This document shows, piece after piece, positions 1 to 7,800 of a DNA stretch of 64,000 nt. The stretch is from Rhodococcus rhodnii (GTDB taxonomy: Bacteria > Actinomycetota > Actinomycetes > Mycobacteriales > Pseudonocardiaceae). A program made the position numbers and the translations under genes. Positions within the stretch are counted from its first letter, which is position 1. Every line of letters starts with the position of its first letter. The stretch is taken from positions 1 to 64,000 of the forward strand of contig JOAA01000034.1 of NCBI GenBank assembly GCA_000720375.1, in the 5' to 3' direction. A model generated the notes under the pieces. It worked only from the letters and a program-made list of their open reading frames with translations, was not told where the DNA came from and did no database searches.

Positions 1-201
1 TCCCTGCTTTTGCGGCTGCCCAGAAAAAGACACAGCCTCCTTGGAGACCACAGCGGCAGGAGCCAGGCTGGGTGCTCCACACCAAATCGCGCCGACCCCC
101 ACACAGCAGCGCGCCGACCCAACCACAGCGCGCGCCGCGCCGACCCACCAGCGCGCCGAAACCAGCCCACCGCGCTTACACAGCCACGGAGCCAGCCAGC
201 G
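1..201. other. No gene seen; GC-rich imperfect repeats
   Basis: This stretch lies downstream of the minus-strand lipoprotein gene. Open frames here are low-complexity Arg/Pro/Ala strings and look non-coding. Between about 107 and 175 a short CAGCGCGCCGACCCA-like word recurs imperfectly three times, which could be a decayed tandem repeat. Nothing else could be supported. Confidence 0.4.
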
Positions 202-885
202 TCAGCTTTGCCAGATCACGGCTTTCTTATCGTCCCGGTCATAAGGCTTCTCGCTGTACTTCAGCGAAGTAATCGGATCCGACGCGACACCGAAGTACAA
301 CCTGCACGTACTGAACTTCGCGCCCTTCGTAGTGAAGTCGCTCGGCGCAAACAGCTCCTCCGCGCACCCGGTGACCTCGACCTTGGACATACCAAGCAAG
401 CTCCCCGGCCACCCGCCACTCTTCGTGCTCGCGGTGAACAGCGGAGCCTGATACTGAGTGAAGTTGACCCCGTCAAGGTTCTCCAGCACCGCACGCACGA
501 AGAAGAAGTTCTTGCCGCGAAGCTTGGCCTTGTCCTCATCCTTCAAGGGCAGCTTGTCGATGTCGGCATCCGGTGCCTTGACGCTCTCCACCGTAACCGT
601 GAATCCAAGGTTGCCCTTGGCATACCGACTGAACGTGGGTATGACCGCTTGAGCACCGAACTTGAGCTTCGTCCCCGCCGGAGTGGCCGCGCCGGAGATC
701 TCGAGCGTCGGGGTCTCGGTCAGATACGGCGTGGGCGTCGAGGTCGGCTTCTTGGACGACGAGCGTGGCGAAGCCGTCGACTGGACGTCGTCCGCCGGGA
801 CTGCCGTCGCGGTGGCCGTCTTCGTGCACCCGGTCAGTGCCGCGCAGGCCAATAGGGCGCCAAGGATCCCGGCGGTGATTCTCAT
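202..885 (-). CDS. Putative secreted lipoprotein, unknown function
   Basis: A 227-residue protein begins with a short positive stretch and a hydrophobic segment ending in a lipobox (L17-T-G-C20). It should therefore be exported and lipid-anchored on the outer face of the membrane. Residues about 21-60 are a Thr/Ser/Pro/Ala-rich linker. The rest looks like a beta-sandwich of the DUF4352 / extracellular lipoprotein type, with two later Cys residues (in VTGCAEE and FSTCRLY) that could pair. It is a single gene whose start lies 37 bp from the stop of the TetR gene upstream on the same strand. No specific function can be assigned. Confidence 0.8.
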   Translation of the reverse strand: MRITAGILGALLACAALTGCTKTATATAVPADDVQSTASPRSSSKKPTSTPTPYLTETPTLEISGAATPAGTKLKFGAQAVIPTFSRYAKGNLGFTVTVESVKAPDADIDKLPLKDEDKAKLRGKNFFFVRAVLENLDGVNFTQYQAPLFTASTKSGGWPGSLLGMSKVEVTGCAEELFAPSDFTTKGAKFSTCRLYFGVASDPITSLKYSEKPYDRDDKKAVIWQS

Positions 886-922
886 CGTGATTTCCCCAGT
901 TTTGCGAATGTACCGGCTGAGA

Positions 923-1498
923 TTACAACACCTGGTTGCCTGCCAGCCGGATCACGGCCTCGGTGACCAGTTTGTCGCGTTCCTCGTCGGTGAAGATGTC
1001 CGGCAACGTCAGCCGCTCCAGGATCAGCCAGCTCAACGTGAGCTGGAGCAGTTGCACAGCCACGGCATCGCCGGGCAGTCCGGATCCGACGTGCCGGGTG
1101 ACGTTCTCGTCCATGTCGGCGCGGACGCGCTTGGTGAGCACCTCGCGCAGTTCCGGCCGTCGCGTTGCCTCCAGACGGAGTTCCAGCAGTGCGAGGTAGC
1201 CGGTTGGGAAGCTGGAGACCCGCGTGACCGTTTCCCGGATCAGTTCGACGACCGTGTTGATGTCGCCGCTGGTCGGCAGCTGCAGGGTGGCCTCGTCGGG
1301 GATCAGCCGCTCGTACACCCGTGCGCCTGCCTGGGTGAGCAAGGTGTCCCGGCTGTTGAAGTAGTTGGACGCGGTACCTATCGGCACGCCGGCCTCCTTG
1401 TCCACCGCGCGCAACGTCAGTCCGCGGGAGCCTTCCCTGGCCAGGACCTCGATCGCCGCATCGAGCAGGGCGGCCCGCCGAGCGGGGTTCTGCCGCAT
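923..1498 (-). CDS. TetR/AcrR family transcriptional regulator
   Basis: The product is 191 residues, starting at ATG 1498 behind a GGAGG ribosome site five bases upstream. An in-frame ATG at 1543 is possible, but it would place 15 extra residues over the operator region. The N-terminal 50 residues hold a TetR helix-turn-helix (the EVLAREGSRGLTLRAVDKEAGV and GTASNYFNSRDTL regions). The C-terminal half is the variable ligand-binding and dimer domain. The gene is divergent from two tandem dihydrofolate-reductase-like genes, with repeated operator-like sequences in between. It probably represses itself and them. The ligand is unknown. Confidence 0.88.
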   Translation of the reverse strand: MRQNPARRAALLDAAIEVLAREGSRGLTLRAVDKEAGVPIGTASNYFNSRDTLLTQAGARVYERLIPDEATLQLPTSGDINTVVELIRETVTRVSSFPTGYLALLELRLEATRRPELREVLTKRVRADMDENVTRHVGSGLPGDAVAVQLLQLTLSWLILERLTLPDIFTDEERDKLVTEAVIRLAGNQVL

Positions 1499-1516
1499 CT
1501 CAACCTCCTGTTGACA

Positions 1517-1563
1517 CCACTTCAACTGAAGTACTATCTTCAAACCACTTCATGCAGAGTACT
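1517..1563. promoter_or_regulatory. Two direct operator-like repeats, likely TetR sites
   Basis: CCACTTCAACTGAAGTACT (1517-1535) and CCACTTCATGCAGAGTACT (1545-1563) match at about 14 of 19 positions and start 28 bp apart. The first contains a perfect dyad, ACTTCA-AC-TGAAGT. They sit in the only intergenic space between the TetR gene and the divergent reductase genes, which fits autoregulation. A weaker ACTGAAGT copy is near 2736, after the second reductase gene. Confidence 0.55.
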
Positions 1564-1577
1564 CCAAAGGGGGCGTT

Positions 1578-2147
1578 ATGCGAAAGCTCGTCTACTACGT
1601 GGGCATCTCGCTCGACGGCTACATCGCAGGCCCGGGCGGGGAGATCGACTTCTACCCGGTGTCGGACGAATTCATGACCTGGATGTCCGAGAACTACCCG
1701 GAGACGCTGCCCACGCACGTGCGTAAGCACTTCGGCTTCGACGACGCGCCGAACAAGGCCTTCGACACCATGGTGATGGGGCTCGGCACGTACCAGCCGG
1801 CGTTGGACCTGAACATCAGCAGCCCGTACGCCCACGTGAAGCAGTACGTCGTGTCGACTTCGCTTGAGAAGATCGACGACCCGGCCGTGACGCTCGTGCG
1901 TGACCCGTTGTCGCTGGTGCGGGAGCTCAAGCAAGGCGACGGACTGGACGTCTGGTTCGCGGGTGGCGGCAAGCTGGCGGGTTCGGTACTGCCGGAGATC
2001 GACCAGCTGGTGATCAAGAGCTACCCGGTGATGGCGGGCAAGGGCGTGCTCGCGGTCAACGGTGAGTTCCAGCCCACTCAGTTCACGCCGACCAGGCAGG
2101 TCTCGTTCGCCAACGGCGTGTATGTGACCTGGTTCGACCGGAAGTGA
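1578..2147 (+). CDS. Dihydrofolate reductase-like (RibD C-terminal fold) protein, copy 1
   Basis: A 189-residue protein of the RibD_C / dihydrofolate reductase superfamily begins with the typical MRKLVYYVGISLDGYIAG strand-loop, which in relatives binds NADPH. It ends with the family feature of a strand followed by WFDRK. GGGGG lies upstream of ATG 1578. The next gene starts six bases after the stop and encodes a close paralogue, so the two are co-transcribed and arose by tandem duplication. In this family such proteins are usually NADPH-dependent reductases of unknown substrate and not true folate enzymes. Control by the divergent TetR gene is likely. Confidence 0.85.
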   Translation: MRKLVYYVGISLDGYIAGPGGEIDFYPVSDEFMTWMSENYPETLPTHVRKHFGFDDAPNKAFDTMVMGLGTYQPALDLNISSPYAHVKQYVVSTSLEKIDDPAVTLVRDPLSLVRELKQGDGLDVWFAGGGKLAGSVLPEIDQLVIKSYPVMAGKGVLAVNGEFQPTQFTPTRQVSFANGVYVTWFDRK

Positions 2148-2153
2148 GGCACC

Positions 2154-2723
2154 GTGCGAAAGCTTGTCTACTACATAGCCGTCTCGTTGGACGGATACAT
2201 CGCGGGGCCCGGTGGGGAGTTCGACTTCTACCCGACGTCGGATGCCTACACGGCCTGGATGGCCGACCGGTTCCCGGACACGATTCCGACCCGCTACCGC
2301 GAACAGCTCGGTCTCGAAAGCGTGCCGAACAAGAACTTCGACACCGCCATCATGGGGTCAGGCACGTACCTGCCCGGGTTGGCAGACGGGATGACCAGTC
2401 CGTGGTCGCACCTCGAGCAGTACGTCGTCTCGACCACGCTGGACAAGGTCGACGATCCGAGCGTGACGCTCGTGCGTGATCCGTTTCCGCTCGTGCGCGA
2501 GCTGAAACAGCGGGACGGCCTGGACATCTGGCTTGCCGGCGCCGCGAAGCTGGCGGGTTCGCTGTTGCCCGAGATCGACCAGTTGATCATCAAGAGCTAT
2601 CCGGTGATCGCCGGTGCGGGGGTTCCCGCGATCAATGGGGAGTTCCAGCCGACGCAGTTCACACCGACCGAGCACATGTCCTTCGACAACGGTGCCTATG
2701 TGACGTGGTACGACCGGAAGTAG
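2154..2723 (+). CDS. Dihydrofolate reductase-like protein, copy 2
   Basis: This 189-residue product starts with GTG six bases after the upstream paralogue stops. The two proteins have the same length and align without gaps by eye, with most residues identical, including the N-terminal SLDGYIAGPGGE segment, the VTLVRDP stretch and the C-terminal tail. The differences cluster in the middle (residues about 40-80), which may reflect different substrates. Function is as for copy 1: a probable NADPH-dependent reductase of the RibD_C superfamily. The recent-looking duplication inside a TetR-controlled unit suggests selection for dosage or for a second substrate. Confidence 0.85.
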   Translation: MRKLVYYIAVSLDGYIAGPGGEFDFYPTSDAYTAWMADRFPDTIPTRYREQLGLESVPNKNFDTAIMGSGTYLPGLADGMTSPWSHLEQYVVSTTLDKVDDPSVTLVRDPFPLVRELKQRDGLDIWLAGAAKLAGSLLPEIDQLIIKSYPVIAGAGVPAINGEFQPTQFTPTEHMSFDNGAYVTWYDRK

Positions 2724-2794
2724 TTCTCGGGCACTACTGAAGTCGCTACTCGCGCCGTATGTGCGTGCGGTGACGCGTTCCTAGTCTCGGGATC

Positions 2795-4021
2795 GTGTTC
2801 ATTCGTTTGGTGCTGGGCGTTTCGGTAGTGCTGCTTGTAACTGCACTACCCGCGTCGGCACATATGGTCAGTGCCGACGCGGATCTGCGTGTGGCACAGA
2901 CGATCGCGGGCGCCGAGCTGACCGTCGTGATCAGGCGGACACCGGAGGTGCCCGGCCCGCTGTACGTCGACCTCGTCGCCTATCAACCGGTTTCTGACCT
3001 GACGATCGACGTTTCCGTGGCCGCAAGTGCCGGGACGGTCCGACTCCACCGCGAGCGTCCCGGCACTTATCCTGTTGTCCTGCACGTGCGGAACACGGGA
3101 CCGCACGAGCTGCTGCTCAAAACTTCCGCCGAGTCGTCCGTTCTGCCTTTCGAGGTACGGATTCCGCGGCCTGCCGCATGGGAAACCGTGGTGTACGGCG
3201 GTTTTGGCGCGGCTGGGTTGTTGGTCGCGGCGGCCCTTGTCGCCGGTGCGATGTCCAGGCGGCCGATCGCATTGGCGCTGGGTGGCTTCGGCGTAGTAGC
3301 CATTGTCGTCGCGGCGACAATCGCTGTGGTTTCGCCTCAACTCGGCGCTGAGACACGTGATCCTGGCCGTCCCAACGCACAGGGTTTCCTGTCCGTGACT
3401 CCGGCTCAGCCGCGCGCGGGCGATGAGGTCACGATCAGGTTCGACATCGTCGACGGGTCGACCGGTCGGCCCGTGAACGACCTCGCTGTGCACCACGATG
3501 CCCTTGCCCACCTCGTGATCACGAGCCAGGACGGCGAATTCTTCCGGCACGTCCATCCACTGAGGACCTCTGACGGCCGGTTGGAAACGCGGCTTGTCGC
3601 GGATCGTCCGGGTCGATATCTGGCGTATCTCGAGATCGAACGAGTGGACGCGGGCGGCCAGCTGGTCTCAGGCGGCTTCGATGTCGCCGGATCTGGGCAG
3701 GCCGCGTCCACACGGGCGGTGTCCTGGAAGTTTCCCGCAGGCCGACCGGTCACGGTCGAGGTGGACGTCGGCGCGGAGGGCGTGCAGTCGTGGCTGGGCA
3801 TGGCCGGTCACATGATCACCCGTGACGACGCGGGCACTTTCGCCGGCCACGTGCACGAGAACTCGATGAGCTCCACGTCCGACGGGACGGTCGCGGAGCA
3901 CGGCCCGAAGCTGCGCTTCACCACGAGCTTTCCCAGGCCTGGCCGGTACTTCGCGTGGGTGCAGTACGTCAAGGACTTCCGGATCGTGACGGTCCCGCAC
4001 GTGATCGAGGTCGTGTCATGA
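2795..4021 (+). CDS. Exported membrane-anchored protein with duplicated His-rich (copper-type) module
   Basis: The 408-residue protein has a signal peptide ending ASA, so the mature chain would begin with His (HMVSAD), as in CopC-like copper proteins. A first beta domain (to about 125) is followed by two membrane segments (about 130-180). Then come two related beta modules, each carrying a His cluster (HLVITSQDGEFFRHVHP near 240 and GHMITRDDAGTFAGHVHE near 340). The same HL-x-HVHP pattern occurs twice in the exported protein next to the copper ATPase at 26173-27147. The gene starts a six-gene unit and overlaps the next gene by ATGA. Extracytoplasmic copper or other metal binding is inferred, not proven. 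Confidence 0.7.
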   Translation: MFIRLVLGVSVVLLVTALPASAHMVSADADLRVAQTIAGAELTVVIRRTPEVPGPLYVDLVAYQPVSDLTIDVSVAASAGTVRLHRERPGTYPVVLHVRNTGPHELLLKTSAESSVLPFEVRIPRPAAWETVVYGGFGAAGLLVAAALVAGAMSRRPIALALGGFGVVAIVVAATIAVVSPQLGAETRDPGRPNAQGFLSVTPAQPRAGDEVTIRFDIVDGSTGRPVNDLAVHHDALAHLVITSQDGEFFRHVHPLRTSDGRLETRLVADRPGRYLAYLEIERVDAGGQLVSGGFDVAGSGQAASTRAVSWKFPAGRPVTVEVDVGAEGVQSWLGMAGHMITRDDAGTFAGHVHENSMSSTSDGTVAEHGPKLRFTTSFPRPGRYFAWVQYVKDFRIVTVPHVIEVVS

Positions 4022-4377
4022 AACGGCCGGTTGTCTTGATGATCGCGGTCGGAGTCGTCGTGGTCGCCGTGCTGCTGCTGACGATCCTGCCACGTGCGCG
4101 GCCGGTCAGACTTGTCCGCTCCGGCCTGACCGTGCAGCTGGACAAGGCCAGCACTGGAACCGTTGCGGCGCAAATAGAAGCGCCACCTGATGTGACTGCT
4201 GTGTCGCTGTTCGCCACGATGCCGCAGATGGGGCACATGACCGGCGAAATCACTGCGACACGCGAAGGGCCGGGCCTGTTCCGGGGGACCGGTGAGCTGT
4301 TTTCGATGGCGGGCCTGTGGGAGCTGAGTGTTCGCGCCGACGGCCGCGTCGTGACGTTCGAAGTAACGGTGAAATAG
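4018..4377 (+). CDS. YtkA-like single-pass extracytoplasmic protein
   Basis: The start ATG overlaps the previous stop (ATGA), indicating translational coupling. The 119-residue product has one N-terminal membrane anchor (residues about 5-25), then a small beta-sandwich with the motif MPQMGHMTG and a C-terminal GLWELSVRADG strand. These are features of the YtkA / FixH-like family. The Met/His cluster suggests metal, perhaps copper, binding outside the membrane. It lies between two other membrane proteins of the same operon. The exact role is unknown. Confidence 0.7.
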   Translation: MKRPVVLMIAVGVVVVAVLLLTILPRARPVRLVRSGLTVQLDKASTGTVAAQIEAPPDVTAVSLFATMPQMGHMTGEITATREGPGLFRGTGELFSMAGLWELSVRADGRVVTFEVTVK

Positions 4378-4386
4378 GAGTTCTTC

Positions 4387-5397
4387 ATGATCCCAAGACG
4401 ACAAGTGGTCGGTGCCTGGCTGCTGCTGGTCGGTTTCTGCTCGCTGTGGTTCGGTGTCGGGTGGGACGGGCAATGGCATGTGGATGTCGGCCCGGACACG
4501 TTCTTCACCGCGCCACACCTGATGTTCTACTTCGGGACCTCGCTGGTCGGTCTGACCAGCCTCGTGGTCGTGCTGCGCAGCCAGCAGGACACAGGCCCGG
4601 CCGTCAAGGTGCTGGGCCTGCGGGCGCCGACGCCGTTCCTGGTCGCCGGTCTCGGTGCGGCTGGGCATCTGCTGTACGGCGCGGCTGACCTGTGGTGGCA
4701 CACGATCTACGGCTTCGACCTGCTGGACAGCACGCCGTCGCATCTCAGCCTGCAGTTCGCCATGCAGATCCAGGCGATCGGGGCGATCATGGCGTTCGCC
4801 GCGTTGCGGGACACCCGATCCGGCCGGTGGGGGCTCGCCGTGGCGGGTGCGGGTGGCGTCGCCGCGAGTTCGATCCTGGTCGACGGCTCGGTGCTGGGCG
4901 TCAAACTGTCCGCGCTGACAGGCGCCGCGATCGCGGCGTGGACGTTGGCGGTCATGGCGGGGGTCACGCGCAGCGCGTGGTGGGTAGCCGCGGTAGGCCT
5001 TGCATTCGCCGCGATCCACGCTGTGTCGTTCTTGTTCCCGCCGTTGGCCACTCAGCTGTACGCGGACGGGATCGGCCAGCCGATCCGGGACAACGCAATC
5101 GGCGTGCCGATGGTGGCGTTGGCGATGCCGTTGCTCTTCCCGCTCTTCGCGTTGCTGGGCGCGGCGGCTGTCCGGATCGCTCGGCGACGTGAGATTTCAC
5201 CCCCGGTCGCTATGGCCGCGTTGGGCGCTGTCGTGGGGTTGTTGGCGTCGGTGTACCTGAGTTTCGATGACTCCGCGGGGAATCTGTTGCTGACCATCGT
5301 GGCCGTCACGGCCGTTGGTGCTCTGGGTGGCCGGTTCGGCTGGCAGTGCGCGGCACTGCTGCGTCGGCTCAGCCCACGTCAGGCGGTGGCGGTATGA
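4387..5397 (+). CDS. Multi-pass membrane protein, unknown function
   Basis: A 336-residue integral membrane protein has about nine hydrophobic segments spread along its length and a GGAG ribosome site. His and Trp residues near the membrane surface (for example in APHLMFYFG, LWWHTIYGFD and PSHLSL) are suggestive of a metal or haem site, but no family motif was recognised. Its 3' end overlaps the next gene by ATGA. The position inside an operon of exported His/Met-rich proteins and a two-component system suggests a joint role in envelope metal or redox homeostasis. This is inference only. Confidence 0.75.
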   Translation: MIPRRQVVGAWLLLVGFCSLWFGVGWDGQWHVDVGPDTFFTAPHLMFYFGTSLVGLTSLVVVLRSQQDTGPAVKVLGLRAPTPFLVAGLGAAGHLLYGAADLWWHTIYGFDLLDSTPSHLSLQFAMQIQAIGAIMAFAALRDTRSGRWGLAVAGAGGVAASSILVDGSVLGVKLSALTGAAIAAWTLAVMAGVTRSAWWVAAVGLAFAAIHAVSFLFPPLATQLYADGIGQPIRDNAIGVPMVALAMPLLFPLFALLGAAAVRIARRREISPPVAMAALGAVVGLLASVYLSFDDSAGNLLLTIVAVTAVGALGGRFGWQCAALLRRLSPRQAVAV

Positions 5398-5945
5398 GGT
5401 TGAAACTCGCGCTCACTGTCGCCGCTGTACTGGCCTTGTCGGCGCCGACCGCATCCGCGCAGGTAGAGCCATTGGCGTTGGTCCACAGTGAACGGATTGC
5501 GTTGGGCAACACGACGTTGACCGCGTCTTTCTCGGATTGGCCCATCAAAGCCGGGCGATCGCTAGACTTCACGTTCGAGCCTGCTGGGGGAATCGAAGGA
5601 CGCGGTGGCACCGTACGGGCGGTCGCGCCGTCGGGGGAACCGAAGGCTCTGGGCGTCGTGGGTCTCGACGGCGAGGCCGACATGAAGCTGGTACGGCATC
5701 CGCAGGCGCGGCACGCGTGGGGCTTGGATGTCGTGGCATTACCCGAGGAGGGCCTGTGGCGCTTCGAATTCACCGTGCCCGGCGTCGGCACGGGGACGCT
5801 GCCGGTCCTGGCGGGGCCGACACCGGGGCCACCGGCGGCGTTGAGCTGGACGGTCGGCATGATCCCGTGGGCGATCGCGTTGGTGGTGCTGGGCCGCAGG
5901 TGGTGGCGAGTACGCAAGCAGGCCGTGCTCGCCTGGAGCGACTGA
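5394..5945 (+). CDS. Exported YtkA-like protein with C-terminal membrane anchor
   Basis: ATG 5394 overlaps the previous stop. The 183-residue protein has a signal peptide ending SAQ near residue 23, a beta-sandwich body (residues about 25-145) and a C-terminal transmembrane helix followed by a basic tail (GRRWWRVRKQ). The layout resembles a type I membrane protein with an extracellular copper-binding-like (YtkA-type) domain. His residues lie in LVHSER and RHPQARHAW. It is the gene before the sensor kinase and may act as its extracellular partner. Substrate unknown. Confidence 0.72.
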   Translation: MRLKLALTVAAVLALSAPTASAQVEPLALVHSERIALGNTTLTASFSDWPIKAGRSLDFTFEPAGGIEGRGGTVRAVAPSGEPKALGVVGLDGEADMKLVRHPQARHAWGLDVVALPEEGLWRFEFTVPGVGTGTLPVLAGPTPGPPAALSWTVGMIPWAIALVVLGRRWWRVRKQAVLAWSD

Positions 5946-7027
5946 GCGACGGACTGCTCGCGCTGCTGCCGTTGATGGTCGCCTGGCTGTCCATACTGGA
6001 CGGACCAGTCGAGCCGCACATCGACGTCATGCTCACGGTGGCGACAGCGCAGACGTTCACCCTCGCGTGGTGCCGCCGGTTCCCGCTGACGGTCCTGCTG
6101 GTCGTGATGGGCCTGGAAACCGTGCTGGTCGTGCTGGACTCGGAGATCTTCGTCGGGTTCCTCGCGGCGACGTTCGCGCTGGGCACGTGGGGAAAGCCGG
6201 TGCAGCAACGAATCGGGCTCGCCATCGGCCTGACGTTGCTGGCCGGCGGGATGGTCGTGAGCATCACGGGCGGTTCACCGCCGGGATACGCGGTGGTCGG
6301 CATCCTGTCGGTGGCCGTGATGTTCGTTGGATTCTGGCTGAGCGGACGACTCGGCGCACGCCAACGATCCAGAATCCGCGAGCTCGAAGCCGAACGTGTC
6401 CAGGTCGTGGAGCGCGAACGTGCTTTGCTGGCACGGGAACTGCACGACATCCTCAACCATTCGGTGACCGCGATGGTGCTCGACGCGACCGCCGCAGCGG
6501 AAACCGGATCGCTTGACGAGGCACGAGAGACTCTGGACCGCGTCGCGCGGACCGGCCGCAACTCCCTCGCGGAGTTGCGGCGTCTGCTCGGCGTGTTGCG
6601 CGCGAACGCGTCCGCCACCGACCATGACCCGTTGATCGTGCCGCCCGGCCTGGCCCAGGTCGACGAGCTGATCTCATCGACCCCGCTCGAGGTCACGGTG
6701 GTGCGTCAAGGAAACGTGGGGCTGTTGGACGCGAGCATTGAACACGCCGCTTACCGCGTGATCCAGGAGTCGCTGACCAACGTGATCAAACACGCCGGAC
6801 CGGTCGAGACAACGGTCTCGTTGTCCTTCACGGCGGACCAACTGTCCGTTGTGGTCGTCAACGCACCACGGGTGATCTCGCCGAATCCCGGGACAGGATT
6901 GGGTTTGATCGGCATGCGCGAGCGAGTTTCCCTCGTCGGAGGAACACTGCACGCGGGTCCGTCCGACGATGGCGGGTTCGCGGTGCGGGCCGTTCTGCCT
7001 GCTAGGAGCGTGGCGTGCTCCGTGTAG
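5900..7027 (+). CDS. NarL-type sensor histidine kinase
   Basis: The frame is open well upstream. GTG 5900 (overlapping the previous gene by 46 bp) gives about 375 residues, and ATG 5975 gives 350; the start is uncertain. There are four to five N-terminal membrane helices, a short coiled linker (RIRELEAERVQVVERERALL), then a HisKA_3 dimerisation motif ARELHDILNHSV with the phosphoacceptor His. The C-terminal HATPase domain has the N box (ESLTNVIKHA) and G box (TGLGLIGMRERV). It lacks a clear periplasmic sensor domain, so sensing probably occurs in the membrane or through the neighbouring exported proteins. It overlaps the response regulator gene and forms a pair with it. Confidence 0.88.
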   Translation: MVASTQAGRARLERLSDGLLALLPLMVAWLSILDGPVEPHIDVMLTVATAQTFTLAWCRRFPLTVLLVVMGLETVLVVLDSEIFVGFLAATFALGTWGKPVQQRIGLAIGLTLLAGGMVVSITGGSPPGYAVVGILSVAVMFVGFWLSGRLGARQRSRIRELEAERVQVVERERALLARELHDILNHSVTAMVLDATAAAETGSLDEARETLDRVARTGRNSLAELRRLLGVLRANASATDHDPLIVPPGLAQVDELISSTPLEVTVVRQGNVGLLDASIEHAAYRVIQESLTNVIKHAGPVETTVSLSFTADQLSVVVVNAPRVISPNPGTGLGLIGMRERVSLVGGTLHAGPSDDGGFAVRAVLPARSVACSV

Positions 7028-7659
7028 TCGTCTGCGATGACGAGCAGCTGCTCAGGGAAGCGCTGACCAAGATCATCGACGCGGCCGCCGACCTGTCGGT
7101 CGTCGGTGTCGCGGCCAACGGGCAGGAGGCCGTCGCCGCGGTCGATCGGCACGCGCCGGACGTTGTGCTGATGGACATCCGGATGCCTGTGCTGGACGGG
7201 ATCGAGGCAACCCGGCGGATCGCGGGCCGTACGCGGGTCCTCATTCTCACGACGTATGACCTCGACAGTTACGTCTACGCCGCTCTGCAGGCCGGTGCCA
7301 GCGGCTTCTTGCTCAAGGACGCCCCGAGCGAACGGCTGCGGGACGGCATCCGTATCGTCGCCGCAGGTCAAGCGGTGCTCGCGCCAGAGGCCACGGCCCG
7401 GATGATCACCGCGTTCCGGCCGGCCATGCCGACCGATGAAGATCAGGCGCTGCTGCGTGCCATCCAGGGGCTGTCGCCGCGGGAACGGGAAGTGTGCGCC
7501 CTGATTGCGGCGGGTCTGGCCAACGACGAGATCGCGCAGCGGCTGACGATCAGCAGGTACACGGTGAAGGTCCACGTGTCGAACATCCTGGGCAAGCTCG
7601 GCGTTCCCGACCGGGTGCACGTGGTGCTGGCCTGGTCGCGGCTGCGCGGGCACGTCTGA
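7015..7659 (+). CDS. NarL/LuxR-type response regulator
   Basis: GTG 7015 is preceded by GGAG and overlaps the kinase gene by 13 bp. The 214-residue protein has a receiver domain with acidic residues D8/D9, phosphoacceptor D54 (VVLMDIRMP), the switch Thr region (LILTTYDLD) and the conserved Lys (FLLKDAP). A C-terminal LuxR helix-turn-helix follows (LSPREREVCALIAAG to TVKVHVSNILGKLG). It should be phosphorylated by the kinase encoded just upstream and act as a DNA-binding regulator, probably of its own operon. The target sites were not identified. Confidence 0.93.
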   Translation: MLRVVVCDDEQLLREALTKIIDAAADLSVVGVAANGQEAVAAVDRHAPDVVLMDIRMPVLDGIEATRRIAGRTRVLILTTYDLDSYVYAALQAGASGFLLKDAPSERLRDGIRIVAAGQAVLAPEATARMITAFRPAMPTDEDQALLRAIQGLSPREREVCALIAAGLANDEIAQRLTISRYTVKVHVSNILGKLGVPDRVHVVLAWSRLRGHV

Positions 7660-7745
7660 ACCGTTGACTTAACCACCGTCGGTCTGAAAACTTTGGAACT
7701 GACCCTGCAAGAACTTGGCTAACAGTACTCAATTTTGCGGCAGAC

Positions 7746-7799
7746 GTGTCCTCGGCGTCTGCCTGTTCCTCCCTGCCCTCACAACAGAACAGAGGACAC
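7746..7799 (+). promoter_or_regulatory. Inverted repeat covering the GH87 ribosome-binding site
   Basis: GTGTCCTC (7746-7753) is exactly complementary to GAGGACAC (7792-7799), which contains the likely ribosome site of the gene starting at 7801. In mRNA the two could pair and mask the site, about 38 bases apart. Whether the hairpin forms is not known. Confidence 0.3.
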
Positions 7800-7800
7800 C

